DNA of 64,000 nucleotides from Dethiosulfovibrio faecalis (GCF_021568795.1 NZ_JAKGUE010000008.1:1-64000), one strand, 5' to 3'. Positions 35,994-45,366 are shown, numbered from the stretch's first letter. Notes: generated by a model not told the origin, from the letters alone. Made by a program: numbers and translations.

Positions 35994-37922
35994 TTATCCG
36001 TCGGACGACAGCTGGGCGGCTCTCGACAGCTTGAGCTTCTGGAACATGAACACCGCTACCATGAGCCCAACCGCTACCAGATTGGCGGTCATGTAGGGAG
36101 CTATTATCAAAAACGGCGTCGCTAGCAAAGCGGCTCTCTCCACGATGTTTATGTGGGTCAGGAAGTAGCCCTGAACGCCGGAGGCCAGTCCTATGATGCA
36201 CAGGAAGGCCGAGCCGCAGCCTATGGCTATCTGGAAGATGTTTCCCTGGAACAGGAGATAGTGGTTATACACGAACATATATGGAACGAGGAATCCCGCC
36301 ACTGCGACTACCAGAGCGGTGAATCCGGTCTTCATCGGGTTCGACTTCGCTATTCCCGAGGCCGCGTAGGTGGCCAGGGCCACGGGAGGAGTGACGTCCG
36401 CCAGAACCCCGAAGTAGAGGCAGAAGAGGTGGGCCGCCATCATGGGAACTCCCATCTCCGCCAGGGCCGGAGCCGCCAGGGTCGAGGTTATGATGTACTG
36501 GGCCGTGGTGGGAACCCCCATGCCGAGTATTATCGATCCGACCATGGTGAGCATCAGAGCCAAGGGCAGTATGCCGTGGGAGAGGCTGAGGACGAAGGAG
36601 GAAAAGGCCAGTCCCACTCCGGTGATCCCTATCACCCCTATGACTATCCCCGAACAGGCGCATGCCGCTGCCACGTCCACCGCTCCTATGGCGCCGTCTA
36701 TCATGGCCTGGAGTATCCTTCTGGGGGTCATGCGGTGTTCCTTTTTGCCGATCCAGGAACAGCCGATCAGAAAGACTATGGACCAGAAGACCGCCTTCAC
36801 CGGCGAGTAGCCTGTGGCGAGGAACGCTATCAAGGTGATTATGGGGATCAGCAGATGCCATCCCTCTTTAAGGACCTTGCCGGCCTTTGGAAGGTCCTCT
36901 CCGCTAAGCCGTTTCATGCCGATCTTGCCGGCCCTGAAGTGGACCATGGCCATTATTGATACGAAGTACAGGGTGGCCGGTATGGCCGCTGCCACGACGA
37001 TCTCCCAGTAGGATATGCCGAGGAACTGGGCCATTATGAAGGCCGCCGCCCCCATGACAGGGGGCATTACCTGTCCTCCCGTCGAGGCCGCCGCCACTAT
37101 GGCACCGGCGAACTCGCTTCTGTAGCCCGATTGCTTCATCAGTGGGATGGTGAATGCCCCGGTGGTGACCGTGTTGGCGCAGGAACTGCCCGAGACGGTT
37201 CCCATGAGGGCGCTGGAGACCACCGCCGCCTTTCCAGGTCCTCCCTGACTCCGCCCTGTCAGAGCGACGGCCAGATCTATGAAGAACTGTCCCGCTCCGG
37301 ACGTGCTCAGGAAGGCCCCGAAAAGGACGAAGAGGAAGATGAAACTGGCCGAGACCCCCAGGGGTACCCCGAATATTCCGTCGGTCCTTAGGTACTGGAA
37401 GGGAGCCAGTTCCCCTATGGGAATTCCTCCGTGGGCCAGTATCCCGGGGAAGTAGGGGCCGAAGAACGCGTAGAGCAGCGATATGATCGCCATTATCGGA
37501 AGCGGCCATCCCATGGCTCTTCTGGTTCCCTCTATGACGAGGACCACCATTATCACTCCAAGATAGACGTCGGAGGCTATGGGGGCCCCCTGTCTGATGG
37601 CTATCTCCTGCCAGTTCAGCAATATGTTGAGACATCCTATGGCGAGAAGGATCGCCAGGACCCAGTCCAGAGGGTCTATGCGGTCTTTTGGTCGGTTTTT
37701 GGATGCCGGGTATATCAGAAACAGTATGACGCCCATGAAAAGCCAGTGAACGCTGCGCTGGTACATGGCGGCGAAAAGCCCGAAGGCTGCGGTGTAGAGG
37801 TGAAAGGACGAAGCGGCCAAAGCCAGCCCCGCCACCAGCGTGTATTGCCATCCCGTGAGGGTCCGTTTTTTGGAGTCCGGTTCCTCCACCGGAAGCGGGT
37901 TTTTTAGGATTTCTTCGCTCAT
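35994..37922 (-). CDS. TAXI-type TRAP transporter fused permease
   Basis: A 642-residue inner-membrane protein in which the small (DctQ-like) and large (DctM-like) parts are fused, as in the TAXI branch. A four-helix N-terminal part (about 25-140) precedes about 14 segments, with GAFLSTSGAGQFFIDLA, GSSCANTVTTGAFTIPLMK, GGQVMPPVMGAAAFIM and GMGVPTTAQYII. It imports an organic acid or amino acid with sodium. It follows its binding-protein gene by 81 bases, with a stem-loop between them, and precedes CoA-transferase genes, so a beta-amino or short-chain acid is plausible. Confidence 0.93.
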   Translation of the reverse strand: MSEEILKNPLPVEEPDSKKRTLTGWQYTLVAGLALAASSFHLYTAAFGLFAAMYQRSVHWLFMGVILFLIYPASKNRPKDRIDPLDWVLAILLAIGCLNILLNWQEIAIRQGAPIASDVYLGVIMVVLVIEGTRRAMGWPLPIMAIISLLYAFFGPYFPGILAHGGIPIGELAPFQYLRTDGIFGVPLGVSASFIFLFVLFGAFLSTSGAGQFFIDLAVALTGRSQGGPGKAAVVSSALMGTVSGSSCANTVTTGAFTIPLMKQSGYRSEFAGAIVAAASTGGQVMPPVMGAAAFIMAQFLGISYWEIVVAAAIPATLYFVSIMAMVHFRAGKIGMKRLSGEDLPKAGKVLKEGWHLLIPIITLIAFLATGYSPVKAVFWSIVFLIGCSWIGKKEHRMTPRRILQAMIDGAIGAVDVAAACACSGIVIGVIGITGVGLAFSSFVLSLSHGILPLALMLTMVGSIILGMGVPTTAQYIITSTLAAPALAEMGVPMMAAHLFCLYFGVLADVTPPVALATYAASGIAKSNPMKTGFTALVVAVAGFLVPYMFVYNHYLLFQGNIFQIAIGCGSAFLCIIGLASGVQGYFLTHINIVERAALLATPFLIIAPYMTANLVAVGLMVAVFMFQKLKLSRAAQLSSDG

Positions 37923-37950
37923 ATGAAAACCTCCGAAGTGGGGGATATAA

Positions 37951-37975
37951 GGACTCCCGGAAATTTCGGGAGCCC
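37951..37975 (-). other. intercistronic stem-loop between TAXI binding protein and permease
   Basis: CTCCCG-GAAATTT-CGGGAG, slightly extendable, lies after the binding-protein stop and before the permease start. It likely protects the upstream message or attenuates transcription into the permease. Confidence 0.55.
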
Positions 37976-38003
37976 TCGATTACATGGAATCTTCTTGTCG
38001 CCC

Positions 38004-38954
38004 TTAGTCGATCTCGATGCCCTTCTCCTTGAAGAATTTCACCGCTCCCGGGGTGAAGGGGATTATACCCACGCTGGCCTCTTCGGGGGCGAAGTGGACC
38101 GCCTGCTGGGTTACCTGCATGAAGGCCTTTCTGTTGTCTATGAGGGTCTTGGCAAGGTCGTAGCCGAGCTTCTCGTCCATTCCCTTCTTGACCACAAGGT
38201 AGTTACCGTCTGCCACTGTGAGGACGTCCTTAGGCTGGCCGGGGTAGACCTCTTTCTTTATGGTATAGGGGAAGAGGAAGGAGTTGTCCTCCACGACCTT
38301 CTTCACCAGATCCTCCGGAAGGGGGATGAGGACTACGTCGCGAACCGCAGCGACCTCGAGGACCGCCGATCCCGGAGCCGCGAAGTTCCAGAACACCGCG
38401 TCCAGGTTGCCGTCCTTGAGGGCCATAGCGGCTTCCGGCTGGGTCAGCTGCTGCATGGAGAAGTCCTTTTCCGGATCTATACCGGCGGCGGCCAGTATCA
38501 TCCTGGCGAGTACCTGATTGCCGCTTCAGGGGGCCCCTATGGAGACCCTTTTGCCCTTGATCTCCTCGAAGGAGGTGATCCCGGTCTTGGTCGTCGTGAC
38601 GAGATGCTCCGGGGCGGGATACATGTTGAAGAGGATCTCCAGGGGAAGCTTGCCGTCCTTCTCGAAGGCCTCCGTGCCGGTGAAGGCCTGGTAGAGGGTG
38701 GATCCCATGGTCATGCCTATCTGGGCTCTTCCAGATGCGACCAGACGGCAGTTTTCCTTCGATGCCGCGGTGGAGCGGGATGTAGCCTTGACGTCTATGT
38801 TCGCCTTGGTCAGTACCTCGGCCATCGAGCCTCCCAGGGGGTAGTAGGTGCCTCCGACCCCTCCGGATCCTATGGTTATGAACGTCTTCGCCATGGCGGT
38901 GCCGGTAAGGGCCACCGCGAACAACAGGGCAAGTGCTATAGCCTTTCTCTTCAT
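38004..38954 (-). CDS. TAXI TRAP solute-binding protein with one in-frame UGA (selenoprotein or nonsense allele)
   Basis: The frame runs 316 residues if the TGA at 38526-38528 (codon 143) is read through. There is a signal peptide to about residue 22, then TFITIGSGGVGGTYYPLGGSMAEVL and the middle GKRVSIGAP-UGA-SGNQVLARMILAAAGI. The C-terminal half ends FFKEKGIEID. Both sides are in the same frame and well conserved in character, so this is one substitution, not a frameshift. TAXI proteins normally carry glycine here (GAPGSG), one base from GGA. Read as UGA-Sec, a hairpin with a G-led loop follows at the proper distance. If it is a stop, the transporter lacks its receptor. Confidence 0.75.
38491..38507 (-). 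promoter_or_regulatory. candidate SECIS-like hairpin after the TAXI UGA
   Basis: On the - strand, 19-35 bases after the UGA: GCCAG-GATGATA-CTGGC, a perfect five-base-pair stem with G first in the loop at +24. GCGGC and GCCGC at +2 and +34 offer an alternative longer pairing. The pattern may be chance in a GC-rich gene. Confidence 0.35.
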
Positions 38955-39062
38955 CTTCTTGATCTCCTCCTCTCGGATTTAGGGAAATATTTCCTCTCTC
39001 GTTACCGTCGGTTCTCCAGGTCCGTTTTTTTCGACCACCTCCAGTGTCTCGGTTGGCGATAT

Positions 39063-40403
39063 CTAGCCGTTCAGTTTTTTAACCGCGTCCTCCAGTCCTT
39101 TACGGAGTCTGGCAAGTATCTCTCCTATCTGTTCCGACGTTACTATCAGGGGAGGGGCCACCAGGAACTGGTCTCCGGCCACTCCGCTGATCATGCCCGT
39201 TCCGGGGTATACCACCAGGCCGTGGTCCATGCAGCAGGATGTGACCACGGCGGCGGCCTTGGTCTTCGCCGGGAACGGAGCCTTGGTGGCCTTGTCCGCC
39301 ACTATCTCCACACCTCTCATGAGCCCCATGCCTCGGACCTCTCCCACTATGGGGATGTCCATGAGTTCCCTCAGTCCCTTCATGAGTTCCTCGCCTCTGG
39401 CAGCGGCGTTCTCGAATAATCCGTCCCGCTTCATTATCCGAAGGGTTGCCGTCACCGCCGCGGCCGTGGCGGGGTTGGCGTTGTAGGTATGTCCGTGCTG
39501 GAAGGCTCCGGAGCCTCCTTTCAATACGTCTACCAATTTCTGACTGACCAAGATGGCACCGGCTGGGGAGTAGCCGCTGGCCATGGCCTTGGCGGAGCAG
39601 ATGATGTCGGGAATCACGTCCCAGTGGTTCACGCAGAAGGCCTTGCCTGTCCGTCCTATCCCGGTCATGACCTCGTCTGCGATGAGCAGTACGTCGTATT
39701 TGGTGCAGATCTCCCTGACGATGGGCCAGTATTCCACCGGAGGATGGAGCCCTCCCACGGTCGACCCCACCACCGGTTCGGCCACGAAGGCCAGCACCCT
39801 TTCCGGTCCCAGGCGGAGTATCTCGTTCTCCAGAGACCTGGCGCATCTCACCCCGCAGGACGGATAGGTCTGTCCGTAGGGGCATCTGTAGCAGTAGTGG
39901 GGCTGGATCTTCGGCGTCTCCTGGAAAAGGGGGGTGAAGTCCCTCCGACGAGGCATGCTTCCGGCCAGTCCCATGGTCCCTATGGTGGAACCGTGATAGG
40001 AGTTCCAACGGGCAATGAAAGTGGTCTTGCCGGACCCCTTGCCGTCCCTCTCTACGAAATACTGTCTGGCGATTTTGAGTGCCGACTCTATGGCCTCGCT
40101 GCCTCCGCTGACGAACCAGACGTTCTTCAGGTCTCCGGGAGCTATGGACGCCACTTCCTCCGCCGCCTCAAGGGTGGCGTCGTTTCTCCATCTGGAGGGA
40201 TGGGCGAACTCCAGCTTAACGAGCTGATCGTATACGGCCTTCGCCACCTCTTCGTTGCCGTGTCCCAGGCTGGAGATGAGGGCCCCGCTACATCCGTCGA
40301 TGAACTCCTTGCCGTCCTCGTCGTAGAGGTATATTCCCTCGCCTCGAACCGCCTTTCTGAGCTCGTTTTTGTAGCTCCTTGGTATCAGTTTGCCGAAATC
40401 CAT
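39063..40403 (-). CDS. class III (omega-amino acid type) aminotransferase
   Basis: A 446-residue PLP enzyme. It has GEGIYLYDEDGKEFIDGCSG at the N-terminus, WNSYHGSTIGTMGLAG, LLIADEVMTGIGRTG, and the Schiff-base lysine in CSAKAMASGYSPAGAI (about K272), plus GHTYNANPAT. The family moves amino groups from beta-, gamma- or omega-positions, commonly to pyruvate. An extra CPYGQTYPSCGVRC stretch (about 175-187) supplies four cysteines, as in some beta-alanine or taurine transaminase relatives. It heads the operon with a TAXI transporter, CoA transferase and thiolase. 3-Aminobutyrate to acetoacetate would fit, by inference. Confidence 0.9.
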   Translation of the reverse strand: MDFGKLIPRSYKNELRKAVRGEGIYLYDEDGKEFIDGCSGALISSLGHGNEEVAKAVYDQLVKLEFAHPSRWRNDATLEAAEEVASIAPGDLKNVWFVSGGSEAIESALKIARQYFVERDGKGSGKTTFIARWNSYHGSTIGTMGLAGSMPRRRDFTPLFQETPKIQPHYCYRCPYGQTYPSCGVRCARSLENEILRLGPERVLAFVAEPVVGSTVGGLHPPVEYWPIVREICTKYDVLLIADEVMTGIGRTGKAFCVNHWDVIPDIICSAKAMASGYSPAGAILVSQKLVDVLKGGSGAFQHGHTYNANPATAAAVTATLRIMKRDGLFENAAARGEELMKGLRELMDIPIVGEVRGMGLMRGVEIVADKATKAPFPAKTKAAAVVTSCCMDHGLVVYPGTGMISGVAGDQFLVAPPLIVTSEQIGEILARLRKGLEDAVKKLNG

Positions 40404-40434
40404 TCCCCTTCACACCTCCTGATAGTTTTACGGT

Positions 40435-41274
40435 TCACTTGACCGTGTAGACCGGGTTTTCGGTCCAGAGTTCTTCCAGTTCCTGAAGTCTCTTCTTGGC
40501 TTCGTCGCCCATCTCGTCCGCGACCGCCATTATCAGGCAGTTCATCAGGCTCATAGGGGCGGTCAGAGAGTCGATGAAGGAGATGTGCCTGCACGGGGCG
40601 GTCAACACGTGTTCCGGTTCGGCCTCCGTCATCGGGTTATGGGGGCTATCGCTTATGGCCGTCAGGGTCAGTCCCAGAGACCGGCCCAGCTTCATGGCCT
40701 CTACGGTCCATCTGGAATATCTGGGGAAGCTTATCCCCATCATCATGCTGCCTTTCGGAGCCGTGGTCAGCTGTTCTCTTATGAGGGTGTCGTTCAGCTG
40801 GTGCACCGAGGGATGAAACCAGCTGAGATAAAAGGAAAGGTATCCCGCCAGGGCGAGGGAGCTTCTCTGGGCAGCCATGTAGATGGCGGGGGCCTCGAGT
40901 ACCTCCGAGGCCCAGGAACGGATGCCCTGGGGGTTCAGGTTGGTCTGGGATTCCCCCAGGTCCAGCATGTCCAGAGTCATTATCCTGTGACAGGGCGATT
41001 CCCTAGGGTCGTCGTCGTAGACGGCCATCCTCTCTATGGTGGTCATCTGATCCAGCAAGAGGCTCTTCATGGCCTCCTTCAGCTCGGGGTAGCCGGAATA
41101 GCCCAGTATGGACGCGAACCGTATTACCGACGACTCGCTGGTGTCCACCGACTCCGCCATCTGACTCGCCGTCATGAACGGGGCCTCCCTGGGGTTCTCC
41201 AGTATGAAACGGGCTACCTTGGCCTGGGTGGAGGAAAAGCCCTTCATTCCGGCGATTATCTTTTCTTTGAGCAA
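40435..41274 (-). CDS. MurR/RpiR-family transcriptional regulator
   Basis: A 279-residue regulator with an N-terminal HTH_6 domain (about 8-75; FSSTQAKVARFILENPREAPFM and ESSVIRFASILGYSGYPELKEAM read as blocks) and a SIS sugar-isomerase-like effector domain (about 115-250). Family members usually sense phosphosugars, but many sit beside amino-acid operons. AAAGGGGGG lies eight bases before a TTG at 41274; the frame extends 12 codons further up to an ATG without a site. It is the first gene before the aminotransferase, and likely controls that operon. Confidence 0.88.
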   Translation of the reverse strand: MLKEKIIAGMKGFSSTQAKVARFILENPREAPFMTASQMAESVDTSESSVIRFASILGYSGYPELKEAMKSLLLDQMTTIERMAVYDDDPRESPCHRIMTLDMLDLGESQTNLNPQGIRSWASEVLEAPAIYMAAQRSSLALAGYLSFYLSWFHPSVHQLNDTLIREQLTTAPKGSMMMGISFPRYSRWTVEAMKLGRSLGLTLTAISDSPHNPMTEAEPEHVLTAPCRHISFIDSLTAPMSLMNCLIMAVADEMGDEAKKRLQELEELWTENPVYTVK

Positions 41275-41345
41275 GGCATTCGCCCCCCTTTCGTAGTTGA
41301 AAAAAATCATATAAGTTATTTCTTGCAGGATTTCCGTCTTTTGTC

Positions 41346-41374
41346 ATCTTAGCCTGAAAATTTTGGCCTGTCAA
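41346..41374 (-). promoter_or_regulatory. promoter of the rpiR gene
   Basis: On the - strand: TTGACA, 17-base spacer, TAAGAT, a near-consensus promoter 72 bases before the TTG start. The spacer CCAAAATTTT is a partial palindrome. The gap also serves the divergent kinase gene, whose promoter I cannot identify. Confidence 0.75.
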
Positions 41375-41430
41375 ATAAGTAAGATCTTCCGTCATGGGCT
41401 GTAGTGCTGTACCCTTAATCTGAAGGGGTG

Positions 41431-42810
41431 ATGGTTTTGTCGGAGAAAAGGCCGGCCTTAGTCTTATGGGCCTCAGGGTTGCTCTTTGCCTGGATTTTGT
41501 CCCATTTCGTCGATTGGCCCATAAGGGCGGTGCTGTCCATGTTGGACAGGTCGGTGAGGCTTCTGGACAGCGGTTTTCTCCTGGTCTCGGCCACGGTCTT
41601 GGTGGGGACCAACGCATTCAGGGCCTTTATGCTCTACACAGGATGGTTTTTGCTGGGACAGTATTTCAGGGACGTAGATACCCCCGGCTCGGGTCGATGG
41701 ATACCTCTGCTGGGGATCCCCGGTTCCTACGTGGCGGCATGGGCCTTTCGGATGCCCTCGGTTCCTCATTTCGGAGGTCCCGCCGTGATGGCGTTGATCA
41801 GCGTGGTTATGGTCCAGTATCTGAGTCGGGACGTGGTAAGGCCGGGAAACAGGACGATCGTTCTGGGAACGTTGGTCCTGTCCATGCAATGGCTCGACGT
41901 CATCCCCAAGTTGACCGACTACGGTTTCGGATGGGGCGAGCTCAGTCTGGCGATCAAGGAGGTGGCTACACTGATGGACAGGGACGTGGTGCTCGACGTG
42001 GTCGGCGCGATGTCCTTCGTTTTCAGCTTCGCCATGGCATTGGTAATAACGGAACTTTTCGTCGGTTACGAGAAGAGGCTGGCCCAGCTCAGACTGTTGA
42101 GAAAAAGGGAGCGAGAGCTGTCAAAGCTCAGGCAGGATCAGACCGAGAGCCGGGTCTATCGGGAGATGCAGTATCTGGTCCACGATCTGAAGAGGCCTCT
42201 GACGGCGGTGATGGGATTGTCGGACGTCATATCCCAGACCTCGACGGACCACATGGCGATTCGTCACTCCGACAGGATTCAGGGGGCGGCCTCCAGGATG
42301 AACCAGATGATCTCGGAGATAAGGGATCCCATGGCGGTGCAGGTCGTGTCTGTGTCGGAGGTGTTGGATTACTCGCTTTCGCAGATAAGGCCGCTGGAGT
42401 GGTCGTCGGCTTTACGTCTGAAGGTACCGGAGGAATTGAGGAACCGTTCGATTAGGGTCAATCTGATAAGGTTTTCCCGGGCTTTAGTTAACCTTCTGGA
42501 TAACTCCCATCGGGCGACGGAAGGGCGTTCGGATCCCAGGATCTTCTTCGGAGTTTCGGAGAGCCAAGACGGGAATATCGTCCTTTTCGTCAGGGATAAC
42601 GGGCCGGGGTTCGGAGACTATATCGACAAGGGAGGATCCCGGTGGGGATCCTCCGGTCTAGGACTGGCTTTCGTGAGGGATGTGACCGATTCCCACGGTT
42701 GGAAGTTCGAGTTGGGGATCGGTCCGGACGGTGGAGCCTCGGTCGAGCTGAGCGCACCGCCTTTCGAGGATAGGAGTGGTAAATATGAGCCTTTATCTGG
42801 GCGCGGTTGA
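41431..42810 (+). CDS. sensor histidine kinase with multi-helix membrane sensor
   Basis: A 459-residue kinase. The N-terminal 215 residues contain about six hydrophobic segments, then a basic coiled coil (LRKRERELSKLRQD). The H-box is YLVHDLKRPLTAVMGLSDV with H251, followed by an N-box (LVNLLDNSHRA) and G-boxes VRDNGPGFGDY and GSSGLGLAFVRD. There is no extracytoplasmic domain of size, so the signal may be sensed in the membrane. GTG 41428, ATG 41431 and TTG 41437 are all possible starts behind GAAGGGG. Its 3' end overlaps the response regulator gene by 26 bases. Confidence 0.88.
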   Translation: MVLSEKRPALVLWASGLLFAWILSHFVDWPIRAVLSMLDRSVRLLDSGFLLVSATVLVGTNAFRAFMLYTGWFLLGQYFRDVDTPGSGRWIPLLGIPGSYVAAWAFRMPSVPHFGGPAVMALISVVMVQYLSRDVVRPGNRTIVLGTLVLSMQWLDVIPKLTDYGFGWGELSLAIKEVATLMDRDVVLDVVGAMSFVFSFAMALVITELFVGYEKRLAQLRLLRKRERELSKLRQDQTESRVYREMQYLVHDLKRPLTAVMGLSDVISQTSTDHMAIRHSDRIQGAASRMNQMISEIRDPMAVQVVSVSEVLDYSLSQIRPLEWSSALRLKVPEELRNRSIRVNLIRFSRALVNLLDNSHRATEGRSDPRIFFGVSESQDGNIVLFVRDNGPGFGDYIDKGGSRWGSSGLGLAFVRDVTDSHGWKFELGIGPDGGASVELSAPPFEDRSGKYEPLSGRG

Positions 42811-43408
42811 CGACGACAGGGAGGTCCTCTACACGTTGGAGGTTATGGCGTCATCTCAGGGATGGTCCATGAGGACCTCCGACGATCCCGAGGTCGCTCT
42901 GAACTGGGTCTCCGACGATACAATCGACGTACTGTTGGTGGATTTTCATATGCCGATAATGAGCGGATTAGAGGTGATACGAAGGGCCAGAAAGCTCTCT
43001 TCGTCGGTGGTGCTTATGGCTCTTACCGTTGAAGAGCGACCGGATGTCGCCCGAGAGCTGATAATGGCGGGGGCGGACGATTTTGTCTCGAAGCCTATCC
43101 GCCTGGCCGATTTCTCCGCCAGGATAGCCCTTCATAGGGAGCTCTCCCGCTACAGGAGGGCTGCCCGATGGGAGGGAGGGGACAGGGGAATTTCGGAGGA
43201 CACGGCCCGTAAGGTCTACGATTTGCTTTTATCGAAAGGGGTCTATCTGTCCGCCTCGGAGGTGGCGGACCTGACGGGGGTGTCCTATCCCACCGCCAAT
43301 AGGTATCTGGAGTACCTGGTTAGAAGGGGACAGCTCAAAAAGGTGCGACGTCAGGAGGACGGAAGAAGCGGCCGCCCCAGAAGCTACTACTGCGGATCGC
43401 AGCGCTAG
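42785..43408 (+). CDS. response regulator with winged-helix output (DctR/CitB-like)
   Basis: A 207-residue regulator. The receiver has VDDDRE at 8-13, phospho-acceptor D53 in LLVDFHMPIMSG, and K near 102 in SKPIRLADF. A linker leads to a C-terminal HTH at about 140-200 (LSKGVYLSASEVADLTGVSYPTANRYLEYLV in blocks), with the layout of the CitB/DcuR branch that controls carboxylate use. AGGAG sets the ATG at 42785. It is coupled to the kinase before it. Targets may include the divergent rpiR operon or the genes downstream. Confidence 0.88.
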   Translation: MSLYLGAVDDDREVLYTLEVMASSQGWSMRTSDDPEVALNWVSDDTIDVLLVDFHMPIMSGLEVIRRARKLSSSVVLMALTVEERPDVARELIMAGADDFVSKPIRLADFSARIALHRELSRYRRAARWEGGDRGISEDTARKVYDLLLSKGVYLSASEVADLTGVSYPTANRYLEYLVRRGQLKKVRRQEDGRSGRPRSYYCGSQR

Positions 43409-43427
43409 TCTTTTTATTCGAAAAACA

Positions 43428-43457
43428 TTGAAAATAATACGCCTTGTTGTGTATGAT
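43428..43457 (+). promoter_or_regulatory. promoter upstream of the Cache chemoreceptor
   Basis: TTGAAA, 18-base spacer, TATGAT, followed by AGAGGAGGT and a two-codon frame ATG GGA TAG at 43479-43487. It stands 20 bases after the regulator gene stop. Confidence 0.65.
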
Positions 43458-43508
43458 GTTCTAAGAGGAGGTTTGTCCATGGGATAGAGTTGAGAGGGGG
43501 GGACGGGA

Positions 43509-45249
43509 GTGAGAAAAAGGAAAAAGAGGCTGTTTCTTTCGGTGACGATCCCGGTGGTGACGGTGCTTGTTCTTGTTGGGAATCGGCATAGTCGTGACCG
43601 TCTACAGAGTAGGCTACGGTTCTCTATATGAACAGAGGTTGGCGACGGTCAAGGCCGTCGTAGACGTTGCCGACGATATCGTGAGGTATTACGGAGAGAT
43701 GGAGAGATCCGGAGGGCTTTCCGGAGAGGAGGCCCGGAGGATGGCCTCGGAGGAGATCTCCAAGATGCGCTATAACGGCGAGGATTACCTGTTTGGTTAC
43801 GATATGGATCAGCGTGTGACCATCCCCTTTCAGGGTCATGGAAGGGGAAAAAGGCTGGATAGCCAGGACGAGAACGGCGTCTGGGTCCACCGGGAGTTCG
43901 TAAATATCATAAGGAGCTCCGGTGAGGGAGTTCTGGTCTATAACTGGCTCAACTCGAACTCCGGAGAGGTGGAGGAAAAGGTCGCCTACGTGAAGGGCTA
44001 CTCCCCCTGGGGGTGGTGGTACGGTACGGGGCTCTACGTATCGGATCTCAGGAAAGAGGTCGATTCCTTGGCCCTAAAGGTACTGGCGGCTATAGTCTGT
44101 GGTTTGATCGCTACGGTCGCTGTGGTCCTCTGGTTGGTCCGAAAGGTCACGAGAAGGATCGGATCCATGGTTGGCACCATAGAGAGAATGGCCGATGGCG
44201 ATCTGACCGTGAGGTTCGAGGATTCCGACGGAGACGAGATATCCTCCATCAGTTCCTCCTTGGACGAGACGGTTAAGAAGCTTGGAGGAGCTCTTTCGGA
44301 GGTCGAGGAGGAGGCGTCGATTACCGGGAGACGTTCGGAGGAATTGGCGTCGGTTTCGGACGATCAGAGGATCGCCATGGATGAAACTCTGGTCTCGGTA
44401 GGAGAGATGGCAGATCTGATAGAGAACAACTCCGCCGCTTTGGAGGAGATCAACGCCTCCATAGAGGAGGTTTCCTCCAGTGCGAGATCCACCGCCGACA
44501 AGATATCCGAAGGAGCGGGGAGAACCGCTGCCATGGTGAAGGTCTCGGGAGAGGTGGAGTCCGGCCTGGACGGTATGTTCGAGGAGATCAAAGGTGCCGA
44601 CGAGAGATCTAGGTCCGGGGCCGAGGGAATCAGAAGCCTGGCCGACTCTGTGCGTTCCATATCTCAGTTCGTGGAGACCATAACTACCATAGCGGACCAG
44701 ACGAATCTGTTGGCTCTAAACGCCGCTATCGAGGCGGCCAGGGCGGGAGAGGCCGGTCGTGGCTTCGCAGTGGTGGCCGAGGAGGTGCGCAAGCTGGCGG
44801 AGGAGTCCGCTCATGCGGCGGGCAAGGTCGGATCGATGATAGAGAAGCTTCAGGCCGATTCGTCGGTGGCGATAAGATCCACCGAGGAGACGGTGGAGGC
44901 CATGGATCGGGTCGCCAAGGGGGTGGACGAAGCCAAGGCCGGCTTGGACAGGACCCTTGAGCTGACAGGGTTGGTAGACGACGTTATGAGGACCCTGGCG
45001 TCCCAGGCGGAGGAACAGTCGGCCTCCACGGAGGAGATGGCCAAGGCTGTAGAGGCTGTGACTCAGGCTACCATGAGATCGGTGGAGCTTATGAGCGTCG
45101 TGAAATCGTCGGCAGACAGGATCTCGGAGGGGACCGAGAGGGTCTCGGTCAGATCCGGCGAGATGGCCGACGGTGCCAGGAGGCTTACGGAACGGCTGGA
45201 TCGCTTCGTGTTGGAGGATCGGTCCGGCTTGATTCCCTTGGACGAGTGA
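43509..45249 (+). pseudogene. Cache-domain methyl-accepting chemotaxis protein, one-base frameshift near the N-terminus
   Basis: The full gene would be 579 residues. A GTG at 43509 behind a G-rich site begins [20 protein letters not shown], a good N-terminal anchor. At 43578-43580 the run GGG has one base too many, and the frame must shift to continue [14 protein letters not shown]. The rest is intact: an sCache_2 domain ([29 protein letters not shown]), TM2, HAMP and the MCP tip [24 protein letters not shown] at 43567 could start a 560-residue form with a shortened TM1. It may be a sequencing error, a phase-variable tract or a real lesion. A hairpin terminator follows at 45316. Confidence 0.8.
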
Positions 45250-45315
45250 CGTAGATAAAGGGTTGCCGTGATAAAAAAGATAGAAAATATGGATTCCTTG
45301 GATATTCGAGCTTAG

Positions 45316-45366
45316 ACTGTAGGGTAGCGAGATGGATTTCAGATCTCGCCGCCCTACAGTTTTTTC
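45316..45366 (+). terminator. intrinsic terminator/attenuator before the first gamma-glutamyl cassette
   Basis: ACTGTAGGG-TA-GCGAGAT pairs with ATCTCGC-CG-CCCTACAGT around GGATTTCAG, then TTTTTT. Only 22 bases separate it from the next start codon, too few for a promoter plus ribosome site. It therefore either ends the chemoreceptor message or acts as a leader attenuator. Confidence 0.8.

Noticed and set aside
38004..38501. Separate 165-residue gene downstream of the TAXI fragment
   Set aside because: Same frame as the N-terminal part, no ribosome site, and clearly the second lobe of one binding protein.
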